Source: an uncultured Paraburkholderia sp. (GTDB taxonomy: Bacteria > Pseudomonadota > Gammaproteobacteria > Burkholderiales > Burkholderiaceae). Taken from it: a DNA stretch of 64,000 nucleotides. Below the pieces are notes generated by a model. The model had not been told where the DNA came from. It made no database searches and saw nothing but the letters and a program-made list of their open reading frames with translations. Positions 28,523-39,323 of the stretch are shown here, in pieces. The stretch is taken from NCBI GenBank assembly GCA_940747215.1, contig CALNWS010000013.1:1-64000 (forward strand), in the 5' to 3' direction. The translations under genes were made by a program, and so were the position numbers. Position 1 is the stretch's first letter; each line of letters begins with the position of its first letter.

Positions 28523-29719
28523 TCAAGCATAGCGGCGTAGCCGCATGGCGAACTCCTGCAGCGCCTTGATACCGCTCTGCTCCGCGCGATGGCACCAGTC
28601 CTGCAACTGAACCAGCAACTGGTCGCGCGAGGCATTCGAACGCTCCCATATGGCGGCCAGTTCGTTGCGCATGTCGATATACGTCTTGAGCTTCTGGCTG
28701 TTCGAGAAGATCTGCGGCAGTTGACGCTTCTGCGGCTCGTCCAGACCGGCTTCTTCCTTATGGAACCAACTGCGCGCACCGCGCATGAGCTGATACTTCT
28801 CGCGCGCGCCCACTTCCTTCAGATGCGCCAGTTCCTGACGGTAAGCGCGCTTGAGCGCCTTGCCGTAACGCGCCATGACTTCGTAGCGGTTGGCCAGCAC
28901 GGCTTGCAGCGTGTCCTGATCGAGCACCAGCTTGCCGGTAGTAAGACGCGGCGTGGGCGCGACCTTCTTCACCTTGGCAAGACGGAATGCCGACATGATG
29001 CGGATGTACATCCAGCCGATGTCGAACTCGTACCGCTTGTTCGACAGCTTTGCCGACGTGGCGTACGTGTGGTGATTGTTGTGCAGCTCTTCACCGCCGA
29101 TGATGATGCCCCACGGGAAAATGTTGGTGCTCGCATCCGACGAGTTGAAGTTGCGGTAGCCCCAGAAGTGTGCGAGACCGTTGACCACGCCGGCCGCCCA
29201 GAACGGGATCCAGATCATCTGCACGGCCCAGATCGTCAGGCCGACGATACCGAACAGCGCGACGTTCAGCACCATCATCAGGCTCACGCCGAGAATCGGG
29301 TACTTCGTGTAGACGTTGCGCTCCATCCAGTCGTTCGGCGTGCCGTGGCTGAACTTGCGCATGGTTTCTTCGTTCTTCGCCTCGGTGCGATACAGTTCCG
29401 CGCCTTCGAGCAGCACCTTCCAGATGCCGCGCGTTTGCGGGCTGTGCGGGTCTTCTTCGGTCTCGCACTTGGCGTGGTGCTTACGGTGAATCGCGGCCCA
29501 CTGGCCGGTCAGCATGCCCGTGGTCATCCACAGCCAGAAGCGGAAAAAATGACTGGCGATCGGATGCAGCTCCAGCGCGCGGTGTGCCTGGCAGCGATGC
29601 AGATAAACGGTGACGCCGATAATCGTGACGTGCGTCACAGCCAGCGTGTACAACACAAGTTGCAACCACGAGAAGCGAAGCAGGCCGTAGGCAAAGAAAT
29701 CGAGCAAGGAATTCAACAA
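28523..29719 (-). CDS. Membrane fatty-acid (acyl-CoA delta-9-type) desaturase
   Basis: A 398-residue membrane di-iron desaturase with the three histidine boxes HRCQAH (41-46), HRKHH (78-82) and HNNHH (213-217), and hydrophobic helices at about 20-40, 55-72 and 140-185. It introduces a cis double bond into saturated acyl chains and so sets membrane fluidity. The C-terminal ~150 residues are a charged helical tail (RQELAHLKEVGAREKYQLM region) common in betaproteobacterial members. The open frame begins at a TTG (29719) with only a weak ribosome site, so the exact start is uncertain. No lesions. Confidence 0.92.
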   Translation of the reverse strand: MLNSLLDFFAYGLLRFSWLQLVLYTLAVTHVTIIGVTVYLHRCQAHRALELHPIASHFFRFWLWMTTGMLTGQWAAIHRKHHAKCETEEDPHSPQTRGIWKVLLEGAELYRTEAKNEETMRKFSHGTPNDWMERNVYTKYPILGVSLMMVLNVALFGIVGLTIWAVQMIWIPFWAAGVVNGLAHFWGYRNFNSSDASTNIFPWGIIIGGEELHNNHHTYATSAKLSNKRYEFDIGWMYIRIMSAFRLAKVKKVAPTPRLTTGKLVLDQDTLQAVLANRYEVMARYGKALKRAYRQELAHLKEVGAREKYQLMRGARSWFHKEEAGLDEPQKRQLPQIFSNSQKLKTYIDMRNELAAIWERSNASRDQLLVQLQDWCHRAEQSGIKALQEFAMRLRRYA

Positions 29720-29922
29720 GGCAATTTACCTGTGGAACGAGAGGTACGAAACACCCGCAAAATACGCGTGTCAAGAAAGTGAAAGCATACAGCGGGATTG
29801 GACGTCATTTTACTCGAAGCATTCCAAGTGTTTGTAATAAATAGGGATTTTGTGTGTGTGGTCAACCAGGAGACGCTTTCCCGACGCCCATTGACTGCAC
29901 AACGGACGCCTTGGGATGCCCA

Positions 29923-31278
29923 TCAGCGGGCGCTGTCGGCGTCGCCGGTCGTGGGAGCGGTCATTGTTACCGGTTGCGCGATGACATCGCCGACGTTGTC
30001 CACGATCCGCACTTCGCGCTGCGCAGACGGAATCGAAATGCCGTGCTCGGAGAAGAGTCGCCAGATGTTGCGATTGACCGCCGAACGCACGCCGGACGTG
30101 CCCGTCGCGGCGTCCTCGATCCAGAAGCCCAGTTCTAGGTTGATGCCGTTGGCGCCGAAACTCGCCAGATACGGCGTGGGTGCCGGCTCCTGTAGCACGC
30201 GCGCAACGCCTTGCGCCGCCTCGGCAAGCAGCGCCATCGCCTGCTCCACGTCCGACGTGTACGCGACCTGCACGGCCACTTTCGCGTGACCGCGCGTCAG
30301 ATACGAAGACTGGTTCTGCACGACGTCCGTGATGAGCTTTTCGTTCGGAATCAGTGTTTCGATGCCGTCGAGCCCGCGCACCACCGTATAACGCGTGCGG
30401 ATCTGCGTGACCATGCCTTGCAGGCCGCTCACGTTGATTGTGTCGCCGATCCGAAGCGACCGGTCGATCAGGATGATGAAGCCCGACACGTAGTTGCTCG
30501 CGATCTTCTGCAGACCGAAGCCGAGCCCGACGCCCAGCGCGCCGCCGAATACGCCGAGCACCGTGATGTCGATGCCGACGAGCGACAGGCTGATCAGCAC
30601 CGCCGCCAGCATGAACACCGCCCGGCCGACGCGCGCCACCACCACCTTCAGGTTCGCGTCGAGCGTCTTCGCGCGCATCAGGCGGTCTTCGAAGGCCGCG
30701 CCGAGCCACATGGCGACGATCATCGTCACGCACACCCACAGCAGGCCGCTCGTGAGCGACAGCAGCGTGAGATGCGCGTTGGCGACGCGGAACTGCACGC
30801 TGCCCATCCACGCGATCACGTCGTCCTGAATGCCCATGACGGCCAGCACCACGCCGACCCAGATCACCAGCAAAACGACTTTTTCGACGAGGAGCAGCCA
30901 CGGATGCGTCTCGCCGTCCTTGCTGAAAACGCGCCGCGCAAAGAAAAACACGATGTAGATCAGGCCGATGCCAAAGAGCGGCACCAGCGCCAGATCGAGC
31001 AGCGACGTGTGCATGAACGGATGCGTGACGGCGCGCGCGAGCCACACGAGCAGCGCGCCGGTGAGCGGGAAGAAGGCGCGGTTCAGGCTCTCCGCGCAGA
31101 ACTGCAGTGTCTGGTAACGCGTTTGCCAGCGCAAATCCAGCGTACGGCGCAGCACGCTCGCAATGAGCCACGCGATGACGAGCGTGCCGACCAGCACCCC
31201 GACCTGCCAGAACATGACCGGCTGCCCGAAATCGCGCGCGAGATCGCCGAATACGTGAGAAAATATGTGGTTTTCCAT
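29923..31278 (-). CDS. MscS-family mechanosensitive channel
   Basis: A 451-residue membrane protein. Several N-terminal helices (about 20-45, 70-95, 105-125, 140-165, 185-205) precede the MscS pore helix with its Gly/Ala packing pattern (VFGGALGVGLGFGLQKIA, about residue 245-265). A beta domain (FIILIDRSLRIGDTIN) and a C-terminal alpha/beta domain follow. It would release solutes on osmotic downshock. Longer than E. coli MscS (286 aa) through extra N-terminal helices. Intact. The 203 bases between it and the desaturase start contain no gene. Confidence 0.92.
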   Translation of the reverse strand: MENHIFSHVFGDLARDFGQPVMFWQVGVLVGTLVIAWLIASVLRRTLDLRWQTRYQTLQFCAESLNRAFFPLTGALLVWLARAVTHPFMHTSLLDLALVPLFGIGLIYIVFFFARRVFSKDGETHPWLLLVEKVVLLVIWVGVVLAVMGIQDDVIAWMGSVQFRVANAHLTLLSLTSGLLWVCVTMIVAMWLGAAFEDRLMRAKTLDANLKVVVARVGRAVFMLAAVLISLSLVGIDITVLGVFGGALGVGLGFGLQKIASNYVSGFIILIDRSLRIGDTINVSGLQGMVTQIRTRYTVVRGLDGIETLIPNEKLITDVVQNQSSYLTRGHAKVAVQVAYTSDVEQAMALLAEAAQGVARVLQEPAPTPYLASFGANGINLELGFWIEDAATGTSGVRSAVNRNIWRLFSEHGISIPSAQREVRIVDNVGDVIAQPVTMTAPTTGDADSAR

Positions 31279-31293
31279 GATGTCGCCGAAATC

Positions 31294-31328
31294 GCCGGCG
31301 CGCGTTCCAGCGGGAACCGCGCGCCGGC
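31294..31328 (-). terminator. Hairpin after the RNA methyltransferase gene
   Basis: A long near-perfect stem pairs 31294-31308 with 31312-31328 (arms begin GCCGGCGCGCG). It lies between the methyltransferase stop (31354) and the mscS-type start (31278), without a T-run. Probably a transcription barrier or mRNA stabiliser. Confidence 0.5.
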
Positions 31329-31353
31329 TAACAAGCCGGTGAGCCCGCTACGC

Positions 31354-32613
31354 TCAACTCTGGCGTTCCAGCACGGCGGCGAAGAAGCCGTCGGTTGCGT
31401 GGCGATGCGGCCACAGCGACAGGTAGTCGCCCATTTCGAGGTCAATACGTTGTTCGGCCAGTACTTCCTTGACCGGCACGAGCGCGAAGTCCGGGTGGTC
31501 TGCGAGGAAGTTCTGCACGACCGCCTCGTTTTCGGCGTCGAGAATCGAGCAGGTTGCGTAGACGAGCCGGCCGCCCTTCTTCACGAGACGCGCGGCGCTC
31601 ACAAGAATCGAGCCCTGCTTGGGCGTGAGTTCGGCGATCGATTCCGGCGACTGGCGCCACTTCAGGTCGGAATTGCGGCGCAGCGTGCCGAGGCCGCTGC
31701 ACGGCGCGTCCACCAGCACGCGATCGATCTTGCCCGCGAGGCGCTTGATCTTGGCGTCGTGTTCGCTGTCGATCAGCACCGGATTCACATTCGACAACCC
31801 GCTGCGCGCTAGGCGCGGCTTGAGTTTGGCGAGACGGCGCTCGGAAATATCGAATGCGTAGAGACGGCCGGTCGAGCGCATCGCGGCGCCCAGAGCCAGC
31901 GTCTTGCCGCCCGCGCCGGCGCAGAAGTCGACGATCATTTCGCCGCGCTTAGGCGCTACCAGCGAGCACAGCAACTGGCTGCCTTCGTCCTGCACTTCGA
32001 CCCAGCCTTGCTGGAACGCGTCGAGCTTCGTGAGCGGCGGCTTGCCGACCACACGCACGCCGAACGGCGCGAACGGCGTGGTGCCCGCCTCGATGCCGGC
32101 CTTCGAGAGCGCGTTCAGCAGATCGTCGCGGCTCGCCTTGATCGGGTTCGCGCGCAGATCGAGCGGCGCCGGGTAATTCAGCGCGGCGGCCAGTTGCGCC
32201 AGCTCGTCGGGTTCGAAACGCGTGGACAGCGCCTTGTAGATCCACTCGGGCAAATTCAGGCGAATCCGCAGCGGCAGGCTCGCCGGATCGATTGTGGCGA
32301 CGTGTTCGAGCCACTTCGCCTCCGCCTCCGACACGAACGGCTTGAGCGCCGTGCGCCCCGCCGTCTGCATCAGGCCGAGCAGCGCCAAGCGGCGCGCCGG
32401 GCTGCCCGTGCCGCTTTCGGCCAGATGCGCAAACTCCATGCGCCGGCGCAGCACCGCGAACACGGCTTCGGCGATCACGCCGCGCTCGCCATGCCCGAGC
32501 TTCGGATGAGCGCGGAAGAACCGGCTCGTGGTGGCGTCGGCGGGACCGTTTAGCTTCAGAATCTCGGCCAGCAACGTCTCAGTTTGTCCAATCAGAAAAC
32601 CATGCAATCTCAT
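31354..32613 (-). CDS. RsmB/NOP-type rRNA (cytosine-C5) methyltransferase
   Basis: A 419-residue SAM-dependent methyltransferase of the NOL1/NOP2/Sun group. The SAM site is FCAGAGGKTLALG, the catalytic cysteines lie in DAPCSGLGTLRR and YATCSILDAENE, and QDEGSQL comes before the SAM motif. The N-terminal ~150 residues are helical and NusB-like. Which cytosine it modifies cannot be told; RsmB-like activity on 16S rRNA is the default annotation. Its ATG overlaps the purN stop by four bases (ATGA), so translation is coupled. Intact. Confidence 0.9.
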   Translation of the reverse strand: MRLHGFLIGQTETLLAEILKLNGPADATTSRFFRAHPKLGHGERGVIAEAVFAVLRRRMEFAHLAESGTGSPARRLALLGLMQTAGRTALKPFVSEAEAKWLEHVATIDPASLPLRIRLNLPEWIYKALSTRFEPDELAQLAAALNYPAPLDLRANPIKASRDDLLNALSKAGIEAGTTPFAPFGVRVVGKPPLTKLDAFQQGWVEVQDEGSQLLCSLVAPKRGEMIVDFCAGAGGKTLALGAAMRSTGRLYAFDISERRLAKLKPRLARSGLSNVNPVLIDSEHDAKIKRLAGKIDRVLVDAPCSGLGTLRRNSDLKWRQSPESIAELTPKQGSILVSAARLVKKGGRLVYATCSILDAENEAVVQNFLADHPDFALVPVKEVLAEQRIDLEMGDYLSLWPHRHATDGFFAAVLERQS

Positions 32614-33263
32614 GCGCCCTCTCCGGCGGTGTGACCGGCAAAGAGCCATTGCGGCTCTGGCGGCGTAAGCGTGACACGCAGACCGTCGAGCGCAAGACGC
32701 CCTTCGACGAACCAGCGCACCGCACGTGGATAAATAATGTGTTCGGTTGCCAGCACGCGTTCGGCGAGCGTGGCGGGTGTGTCGCCGTTTTCCACGGGCA
32801 CGGCCGACTGCAGCACGATCGGCCCGTGATCCAGTTGCGACGTGACAAAATGCACGGAGGCGCCGTGCAGACGCACGCCGGCGTCGAGCGCCTGCTGGTG
32901 CGTCTTCAGACCGGGAAAACTCGGCAGCAGCGACGGGTGCACGTTCAGCATGCGCCCCGCGTAACGGTCGACGAAACCGGCTGTCAGCACGCGCATGAAA
33001 CCCGCGAGCACCAGCAGATCCGGCTCGAAACCGTCGATCCGGGCCGCGAGCGCGGCGTCGAATCTCTCGCGGTCCTGAAACTGGCGATGGTCGACGACCG
33101 CCGTGGCAATACCGTGCGACGCCGCAAACGCAAGGCCGGCGGCGTCAGGACGGTTGGCAATCACAACGGCGACCTGCGCCGGCCAGCCTTCGTCCGAGCA
33201 GGCCCGAACGATCGCTTCCATGTTGCTTCCCCGTCCGGAAATCAGGATGACGAGTTTTTTCAT
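32610..33263 (-). CDS. purN: Phosphoribosylglycinamide formyltransferase PurN
   Basis: A 217-residue enzyme of purine synthesis (GAR to FGAR with 10-formyl-THF). The phosphate loop is SGRGSNMEAIV (residues 9-19). Catalytic residues are visible in LNVHPSLLPSFPG (Asn, His) and the Asp of SQLDHGPIVLQ. Full length and clean. It diverges from ribF and is followed by the overlapping methyltransferase gene. Confidence 0.97.
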   Translation of the reverse strand: MKKLVILISGRGSNMEAIVRACSDEGWPAQVAVVIANRPDAAGLAFAASHGIATAVVDHRQFQDRERFDAALAARIDGFEPDLLVLAGFMRVLTAGFVDRYAGRMLNVHPSLLPSFPGLKTHQQALDAGVRLHGASVHFVTSQLDHGPIVLQSAVPVENGDTPATLAERVLATEHIIYPRAVRWFVEGRLALDGLRVTLTPPEPQWLFAGHTAGEGA

Positions 33264-33380
33264 CCGAGGATTTTATCATTCGGGAACACGGATTCCGCTC
33301 GGCACCGCCGTGTCTTGCGCCGAGCATTTATAATTAATTATTTTGCGGCACCCTCGCCCGTCCCACACCAACCCGCTATC
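33264..33380. promoter_or_regulatory. Divergent promoter region purN/ribF
   Basis: The 117-base gap between the divergent purN and ribF starts contains an AT-rich box TATAAT at 33329-33334, followed by TAATTATTTTG, about 50 bases before the ribF GTG. A good -35 at the right distance was not found, so only the -10 is suggested. Confidence 0.35.
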
Positions 33381-34376
33381 GTGAGAGTCTTCCGTGGTCT
33401 TCCCAATGCTGAAAGCCGTGCGCCTTGCGCACTGACCATCGGCAATTTCGACGGTGTCCATCGCGGCCATCAGGCCCTGCTCGCTCACGTGCGCGCCGCG
33501 GCCGACGCACGCGGCTTGCCCGTCTGCGTGATGACCTTCGAACCGCACCCGCGCGAGTTCTTCAATCCGACCGGCGCTCCGACGCGCATCGCGCTGCTGC
33601 GCGACAAGCTGGAAGCGCTGCGTGCCAACGGCGTGGATCGCGTGGTGGTCGAGCATTTCAACCAGACTTTCGCCAGCCAGTCGCCCGACGCGTTCGTCGA
33701 GAAAATCATCGTGAACGGCCTGCATGCGCGCTGGGTCATGATCGGCGACGATTTCCGCTACGGTGCCAAGCGCGCGGGCGATTTCGCGTCGCTGCAGGCG
33801 GCCGGTCAGCAATACGGTTTCGAAGTCGAGCAGATGGCCACCATGGCCGATCCGTCGGGCGCGCGCATTTCCAGCTCGGGCGTGCGCGTCGCGCTGATCG
33901 CGGGCGATCTCGACTCGGCGCGCGCCGCATTGGGCCGCGACTATCTGATCAGCGGCCACGTCGTGCATGGCATGAAGCTCGGCCGCGATCTCGGCTTTCC
34001 GACACTGAATCTGGCTATCGCCCACAAGCGTCCGGCGCTCTCGGGCATCTTCGTCGTGCGCGTGCACGGCGTCGAAGACGAACCGCTGCAGGGCGTGGCG
34101 AGCCTCGGCTTGCGTCCCACGGTAGACAATTCGGGCCGCGTGTTGCTCGAAGTTCACCTGCTCGACTGGCACGGCGACACGTATGGCAAACTCGTGCGCG
34201 TCGAATTCCTGAAGAAGTTGCGCGACGAGGAAAAGTATAGCGACCTCGAAACGCTCACGGCTGCGATCAGAAACGACGTCGTCAATACCCGCGCGTGGTT
34301 TGCGGCGGCCAGCGCCGGTTTGCCGGGCAGCCGCTCCACCGGCTTCGCGACCTCGGCCACCGACCGAATTAGATAG
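33381..34376 (+). CDS. ribF: Riboflavin kinase/FAD synthetase RibF
   Basis: A 331-residue bifunctional enzyme: riboflavin to FMN, then FAD. The N-terminal nucleotidyltransferase domain has TIGNFDGVHRGHQALL (about 19-34) and FEPHPREFF. The C-terminal kinase domain has GHVVHGMKLGRDLGFPTLNL (about 195-215). The start is GTG at 33381 (VRVFRGLPNAES). The last ~25 residues (SAGLPGSRSTGFATS) are a variable tail. Intact. It is followed after 168 bases by ileS, the usual order. Confidence 0.96.
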   Translation: MRVFRGLPNAESRAPCALTIGNFDGVHRGHQALLAHVRAAADARGLPVCVMTFEPHPREFFNPTGAPTRIALLRDKLEALRANGVDRVVVEHFNQTFASQSPDAFVEKIIVNGLHARWVMIGDDFRYGAKRAGDFASLQAAGQQYGFEVEQMATMADPSGARISSSGVRVALIAGDLDSARAALGRDYLISGHVVHGMKLGRDLGFPTLNLAIAHKRPALSGIFVVRVHGVEDEPLQGVASLGLRPTVDNSGRVLLEVHLLDWHGDTYGKLVRVEFLKKLRDEEKYSDLETLTAAIRNDVVNTRAWFAAASAGLPGSRSTGFATSATDRIR

Positions 34377-34544
34377 CCGCCGCGGTGCATGCGGGCGCTT
34401 CAAGCACCACATGCGCCCTCGCCGCGCGCATCGAAGGGTGTCCGTGGATCACGCGACATGCCTGCCGGGCGCGCCCAACGCCCTCGCGCATTACGCGCAA
34501 CCCGCGCCCTGCTGCGCTTTGAAAGAATTCACCGCGACCTCATC

Positions 34545-37382
34545 ATGAGCAACAAGAAAGCCGATTCGAAACCGCAGTCACGCTACCCGGTCAACCTGCT
34601 CGACACGCCGTTCCCCATGCGTGGCGACCTCCCCAAGCGCGAGCCGCAATGGGTCAAGGAATGGCAGGAACACAAGATCTACGAAAAGATCCGCGCCGCC
34701 TCGAAAGGCCGCAAGAAGTTCATCCTGCACGACGGCCCGCCGTATGCGAACGGCGACATTCACCTCGGCCACGCGGTGAACAAGATCCTGAAGGACATGA
34801 TCGTCAAAGCGCGCAACATGGCGGGCTTTGACGCGGTCTACGTGCCGGGCTGGGATTGCCACGGCATGCCGATCGAAATCCGGATCGAAAAGCAGTTCGG
34901 CAAATCGCTGCCGGCCGCTGAAGTCATGCAGAAGGCGCGCGCCTACGCGACCGAGCAGATCGAGAAGCAGAAGATCGGCTTCCGGCGTCTTGGCGTGCTC
35001 GGCGACTGGGACAATCCGTACAAGACCATGAACTTCGTGAACAAAGCCGGCGAAATCCGCGCGCTCGCGAAAATCATGGAGAAGGGCTACGTGTTCAGCG
35101 GTCTGAAGCCGGTGAGCTGGTGTTTCGACTGCGGCTCGGCGCTCGCTGAAGCGGAAGTCGAATACAAGGACAAGACCGATCCGACGATCGACGTGCTGTT
35201 CACCTTCGCCGAGCCGGAAAAGACCGCGCAGGCGTTCGGTCTGGACAAGCTGCCGCGCAACGAAGGCGGCATCGTCATCTGGACCACCACGCCGTGGACC
35301 ATCCCCGCCAACCAGGCGCTGAACCTGCATCCGGAAATCGTCTACGCGCTGGTGGATACGCCGCGCGGCCTGCTGATTCTCGCGGAAGAGCGCGTCGAAG
35401 CGTGCCTGAAGCAATACGGCCTCGAAGGCACCGTGGTCGCCACGACGCCGGGCGCGAAGCTCGTCGACCTGCGCTTCAATCACCCGCTCTCCACCGCGCA
35501 TCCGTTGTACAAGCGCACGACGCCGGTCTATCTCGGCGACTATGTCACGACGGAAACCGGCACGGGCGTCGTGCACTCGTCGCCGGCCTACGGCGTGGAA
35601 GACTTCGTGTCGTGCAAGGCGCACGGCATGTCCGACTCCGACATCATCAGCCCGGTGATGGGCGACGGCCGCTATATCGAATCGCTCGCGCTGTTCGGCG
35701 GCCTGTCCATCTGGGCGGCGAATCCGCAGATCGTCGAGGCGCTGCAGAGTGCCGGCACGCTGATGCGCACCGAAAAGTACATGCACAGCTACATGCACTG
35801 CTGGCGCCACAAGACGCCGATCATCTATCGCGCGACGTCGCAGTGGTTCGCGGGCATGGACGTCAAGCCGAACGACTCGGACCAGACACTGCGCGAAACG
35901 GCGCTCGAAGGCATCGAGAACACGGCGTTCTATCCGTCGTGCGGCAAGCAGCGTCTCTTCAGCATGATCGCGAATCGTCCCGACTGGACGCTGTCGCGTC
36001 AGCGCCAGTGGGGCGTGCCAATGGCGTTCTTCGTTCACAAGGAAACGGGCGAACTGCATCCGCGTACTCCGGAACTGCTCGAAGAAGTCGCAAAGCGCGT
36101 CGAGAAGGCCGGTATCGAAGCGTGGCAATCGCTCGATCCGCGCGAGCTGATCGGCGACGACGCCAACATGTACGAAAAGAACCGCGACACGCTCGACGTG
36201 TGGTTCGACTCGGGCACGACGCACTGGCACGTGCTGCGCGGCTCGCACAAGGACGAGCTGCAGTTCCCGGCCGACCTGTATCTGGAAGGCTCGGACCAGC
36301 ATCGCGGCTGGTTCCATTCGTCGCTGCTCACGGCTTCGATGCTCGACGGACGTCCGCCGTACAACGCGCTGCTCACGCACGGCTTCACCGTGGACGGCGA
36401 AGGCCGCAAGATGAGCAAGTCGCTCGGCAACGGTATCGACCCGCATGAAGTGGCGAACCGCCTCGGCGCGGAAATCATCCGCCTGTGGATCGCCTCGACC
36501 GATTACTCCGGCGAACTCGCGATCTCGGAAGAAATCCTGAAGCGCGTCACCGAAGCGTATCGCCGTATCCGCAACACGCTGCGCTTCCTGCTCGCTAACC
36601 TGTCCGACTTCGACTTCGCGAAAGACGCGCGTCCGGTGGAAGACTGGCTGGAGATCGACCGGTACGCGGTGGTGCTGTCGGCGAATCTGCAGAACGACAT
36701 CCTCTCGCACTACGAGAAGTACGAGTTCCACCCGGTGGTCGCCAAGCTGCAGACGTTCTGCTCGGAAGACATGGGCAGCTTCTATCTCGACGTGCTGAAG
36801 GACCGCTTGTACACCACGGCGGCCAATTCGGTCGCGCGCCGCTCGGCGCAAACCGCGCTGTATCACATCGCGAACGGTCTGCTGCGCATCATGGCACCGT
36901 TCCTCTCGTTCACCGCCGAAGAAGCGTGGAAGGTGTTCCAGCCGAACAGCGAAACCATCTTCACCGAGACGTATCACGCGTATCCGCAAGTGGCCAATGC
37001 GGGCGAACTGCTCGACAAGTGGACGCTCCTGCGCGCCGTACGCAGCGACGTCACGAAGGCGCTGGAAGAAGCGCGCGTGGCGAACCTGATCGGCTCGTCG
37101 CTACAGGCGGAAGTCGAAATCCGCACGAGCGGCGCGCGTTACGACGCGCTCGCCAGCCTCGGTGACGACCTCAAGTTCGTGCTGATCACGTCGGCGGCAA
37201 CGGTAGTGAAGGTGGACAGCGAAGCCGAGGAAGGCGTCGAAGTGGTCGCCTCGAAATACCTGAAGTGCGAACGCTGCTGGCACTACCGTACGGACGTCGG
37301 CGCGAACGCCGAGCACCCCACGCTGTGCGGCCGCTGCTTCAGCAATCTGTTCGGCAACGGTGAAACCAGGAGCGCGGCATAA
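34545..37382 (+). CDS. ileS: Isoleucyl-tRNA synthetase
   Basis: A 945-residue class I synthetase that charges tRNA-Ile. It has the HIGH-type motif ([11 protein letters not shown], about residue 65), an editing domain with [14 protein letters not shown], the KMSKS loop ([11 protein letters not shown], about 625), an anticodon-binding domain, and a C-terminal zinc finger ([10 protein letters not shown] ... CGRCFSN). ATG at 34545 is preferred over upstream in-frame codons because the family starts there ([20 protein letters not shown]). Not one lesion in 2.8 kb. Its TAA overlaps the lspA ATG. Confidence 0.98.
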   Translation: MSNKKADSKPQSRYPVNLLDTPFPMRGDLPKREPQWVKEWQEHKIYEKIRAASKGRKKFILHDGPPYANGDIHLGHAVNKILKDMIVKARNMAGFDAVYVPGWDCHGMPIEIRIEKQFGKSLPAAEVMQKARAYATEQIEKQKIGFRRLGVLGDWDNPYKTMNFVNKAGEIRALAKIMEKGYVFSGLKPVSWCFDCGSALAEAEVEYKDKTDPTIDVLFTFAEPEKTAQAFGLDKLPRNEGGIVIWTTTPWTIPANQALNLHPEIVYALVDTPRGLLILAEERVEACLKQYGLEGTVVATTPGAKLVDLRFNHPLSTAHPLYKRTTPVYLGDYVTTETGTGVVHSSPAYGVEDFVSCKAHGMSDSDIISPVMGDGRYIESLALFGGLSIWAANPQIVEALQSAGTLMRTEKYMHSYMHCWRHKTPIIYRATSQWFAGMDVKPNDSDQTLRETALEGIENTAFYPSCGKQRLFSMIANRPDWTLSRQRQWGVPMAFFVHKETGELHPRTPELLEEVAKRVEKAGIEAWQSLDPRELIGDDANMYEKNRDTLDVWFDSGTTHWHVLRGSHKDELQFPADLYLEGSDQHRGWFHSSLLTASMLDGRPPYNALLTHGFTVDGEGRKMSKSLGNGIDPHEVANRLGAEIIRLWIASTDYSGELAISEEILKRVTEAYRRIRNTLRFLLANLSDFDFAKDARPVEDWLEIDRYAVVLSANLQNDILSHYEKYEFHPVVAKLQTFCSEDMGSFYLDVLKDRLYTTAANSVARRSAQTALYHIANGLLRIMAPFLSFTAEEAWKVFQPNSETIFTETYHAYPQVANAGELLDKWTLLRAVRSDVTKALEEARVANLIGSSLQAEVEIRTSGARYDALASLGDDLKFVLITSAATVVKVDSEAEEGVEVVASKYLKCERCWHYRTDVGANAEHPTLCGRCFSNLFGNGETRSAA

Positions 37383-37900
37383 TGGCACGAAGCATGTCGA
37401 AAACCGCATCGAAAACCACTGGGGCGAACGGTTCACTGGCGCCTTGGCTGGGTGTCGCGTTCATCGTCATCCTGCTCGATCAGCTCACGAAAATTGCGGT
37501 GCAGAAGGCGTTTTCGTACGGTGTTCCGCACGAAGTCGCGCCGTTCTTCAACCTGATTCTCGTGTACAACCGCGGCGCGGCTTTCAGCTTCCTCGCCATG
37601 GCGGGCGGCTGGCAGCGTTGGGCGTTCACCGCGCTCGGCATAGTCGCGGCACTTGTGATCTGCTATCTGCTCAAGCGTCACGGCGGCCAGAAAATGTTCT
37701 GCGCGGCGCTTTCGCTGATTCTCGGCGGTGCGCTCGGTAACGTGATCGACCGGCTGGCCTACGGCCACGTAATCGACTTCCTCGATTTTCACGTGCGCGC
37801 GTGGTACTGGCCGGCATTCAATCTCGCCGACAGCGCGATCACGGTCGGCGCGATTCTGCTGGTGTTCGACGAGTTGCGGCGCGTACGCGGCTCGAAGTAA
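37382..37900 (+). CDS. lspA: Lipoprotein signal peptidase LspA
   Basis: A 172-residue inner-membrane aspartyl protease that removes signal peptides from prolipoproteins. Four hydrophobic helices; [14 protein letters not shown]-type conserved block ([15 protein letters not shown]); catalytic aspartates in GNVIDRL and NLADSAI. Start ATG 37382 overlaps the ileS stop (TAATG), giving translational coupling as is common for ileS-lspA. Intact. Confidence 0.97.
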   Translation: MARSMSKTASKTTGANGSLAPWLGVAFIVILLDQLTKIAVQKAFSYGVPHEVAPFFNLILVYNRGAAFSFLAMAGGWQRWAFTALGIVAALVICYLLKRHGGQKMFCAALSLILGGALGNVIDRLAYGHVIDFLDFHVRAWYWPAFNLADSAITVGAILLVFDELRRVRGSK

Positions 37901-38018
37901 CGCCGCCTTGTGCGCCAAGGTTCGTGGCTCGCTCGCGCAGGCTGAGAACCCTATTCGACACCGCGGCGGCGGCGAAACGCTCCGCCGCCTGCCATCACGC
38001 TTTTGCCGGAGGCTTTCG

Positions 38019-39224
38019 TTGGCAACCGCAGAACTCGCAGGAAAACACCTCGTCCTCGGCATGACGGGCGGGATCGCCTGCTACAAGATCGCCGAACTCA
38101 CGCGTCTGCTCACCAAGGCGGGTGCCACCGTGCAGGTCGTCATGACCGAAGCTGCCACGCAGTTCATCACGCCCGTCACGATGCAGGCGCTGTCCGGCCA
38201 TCCGGTCTACACGAGCCAGTGGGACAGACGTGTGCCGAACAACATGGCGCACATCGATCTCTCGCATGAAGCCGACGCCGTCGTGATCGCGCCCGCCTCC
38301 ACCGACTTTCTCGCCAAACTCGTTCACGGCATGGCTGACGACCTGCTGTCCACGCTGTGCGTGGCGCGCGATTGTCCGCTGCTCGTCGTGCCGGCAATGA
38401 ACCGTCAGATGTGGCAGAACCCGGCCACGCAGCGCAACGTCGCACAGTTGCGCGCGGACGGCGTCGAAGTGCTCGGTCCGGATTCAGGTCCGCAAGCGTG
38501 CGGCGAGATCGGCGACGGGCGCATGCTCGAAGCGGCCGCCACATTCGAGGCAATCGCGTCGTTTTTCGCGCCCAAAATTCTGCGGGGACGCCGTGTGCTG
38601 CTCACCGCAGGCCCGACGTTCGAGCCACTCGATCCGGTGCGCGGCATCACCAACCGTTCGAGCGGCAAGATGGGTTTTGCGCTTGCGCGCGCCGCGCAGC
38701 AGGCCGGCGCCGAGGTGCATCTGGTGGCCGGTCCGGTTGCACTGGAAACGCCATGGGGCGTGATTCGTGAAGACGTGCAGACCGCGCAGCAGATGCACGA
38801 CGCCGTAATGCGCGAAGTGTCCGGCGCGGACATTTTCATCGGCGTGGCTGCCGTGGCCGACTGGCGCGTCGATCACGCGAGCGAGCACAAGATCAAGAAG
38901 ACGGCGGACCGCGCATTGCCCACCTTCACGTTCGTCGAGAATCCGGACATCCTGGCTTCGGTCGCGAAATTGCCGAATCCGCCGTTCGCGGTCGGCTTCG
39001 CGGCGGAGAGCGGTGACCTCGAGATTCACGGCGAGGAAAAGCGCGCGCGCAAGAATGTGCCGCTGCTTATCGGCAATCTGGGCCCGCTTATTTTCGGCCT
39101 CGACGACAACGAAGTGATCCTGTTCGAAGCGGCCGGCGCGACGAAACTGCCGCACGCGGACAAGCAAATGCTCGCGCACACGCTGATTGCGGAAATCGCC
39201 AAACGTCTGCCGACGCGAGCCTGA
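38019..39224 (+). CDS. coaBC: Phosphopantothenoylcysteine synthetase/decarboxylase CoaBC
   Basis: A 401-residue bifunctional enzyme of coenzyme A synthesis. The N-terminal flavin CoaC domain has GMTGGIACYKIAELTRLL, the NNMAHIDLSHEAD catalytic His stretch, PAMNRQMW and the ACGEIGDGRML active-site loop. The CoaB domain starts at LLTAGPTFEPLDPVRGITN. A TTG at 38019 is the best start because it has a GGAGG site at 38008-38012 and gives the family N-terminus (LATAELAGKHLVLG). Clean. Confidence 0.95.
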   Translation: MATAELAGKHLVLGMTGGIACYKIAELTRLLTKAGATVQVVMTEAATQFITPVTMQALSGHPVYTSQWDRRVPNNMAHIDLSHEADAVVIAPASTDFLAKLVHGMADDLLSTLCVARDCPLLVVPAMNRQMWQNPATQRNVAQLRADGVEVLGPDSGPQACGEIGDGRMLEAAATFEAIASFFAPKILRGRRVLLTAGPTFEPLDPVRGITNRSSGKMGFALARAAQQAGAEVHLVAGPVALETPWGVIREDVQTAQQMHDAVMREVSGADIFIGVAAVADWRVDHASEHKIKKTADRALPTFTFVENPDILASVAKLPNPPFAVGFAAESGDLEIHGEEKRARKNVPLLIGNLGPLIFGLDDNEVILFEAAGATKLPHADKQMLAHTLIAEIAKRLPTRA

Positions 39225-39323
39225 TTCGCTGACAGACAACGCGGCCGTACGCGGACCGACCAAGGTCCGCACCGCGCGTTTGCACAGCGCGCCGCGAATC
39301 GATTTATCTGGAGCCGTACTGCC

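Noticed and set aside
34578-36989. 800-codon open frame antisense to ileS
   Set aside because: It mirrors ileS codon structure, has an Arg/Asp/Val-rich composition typical of antisense frames in GC-rich DNA, no ribosome site and no family signature.
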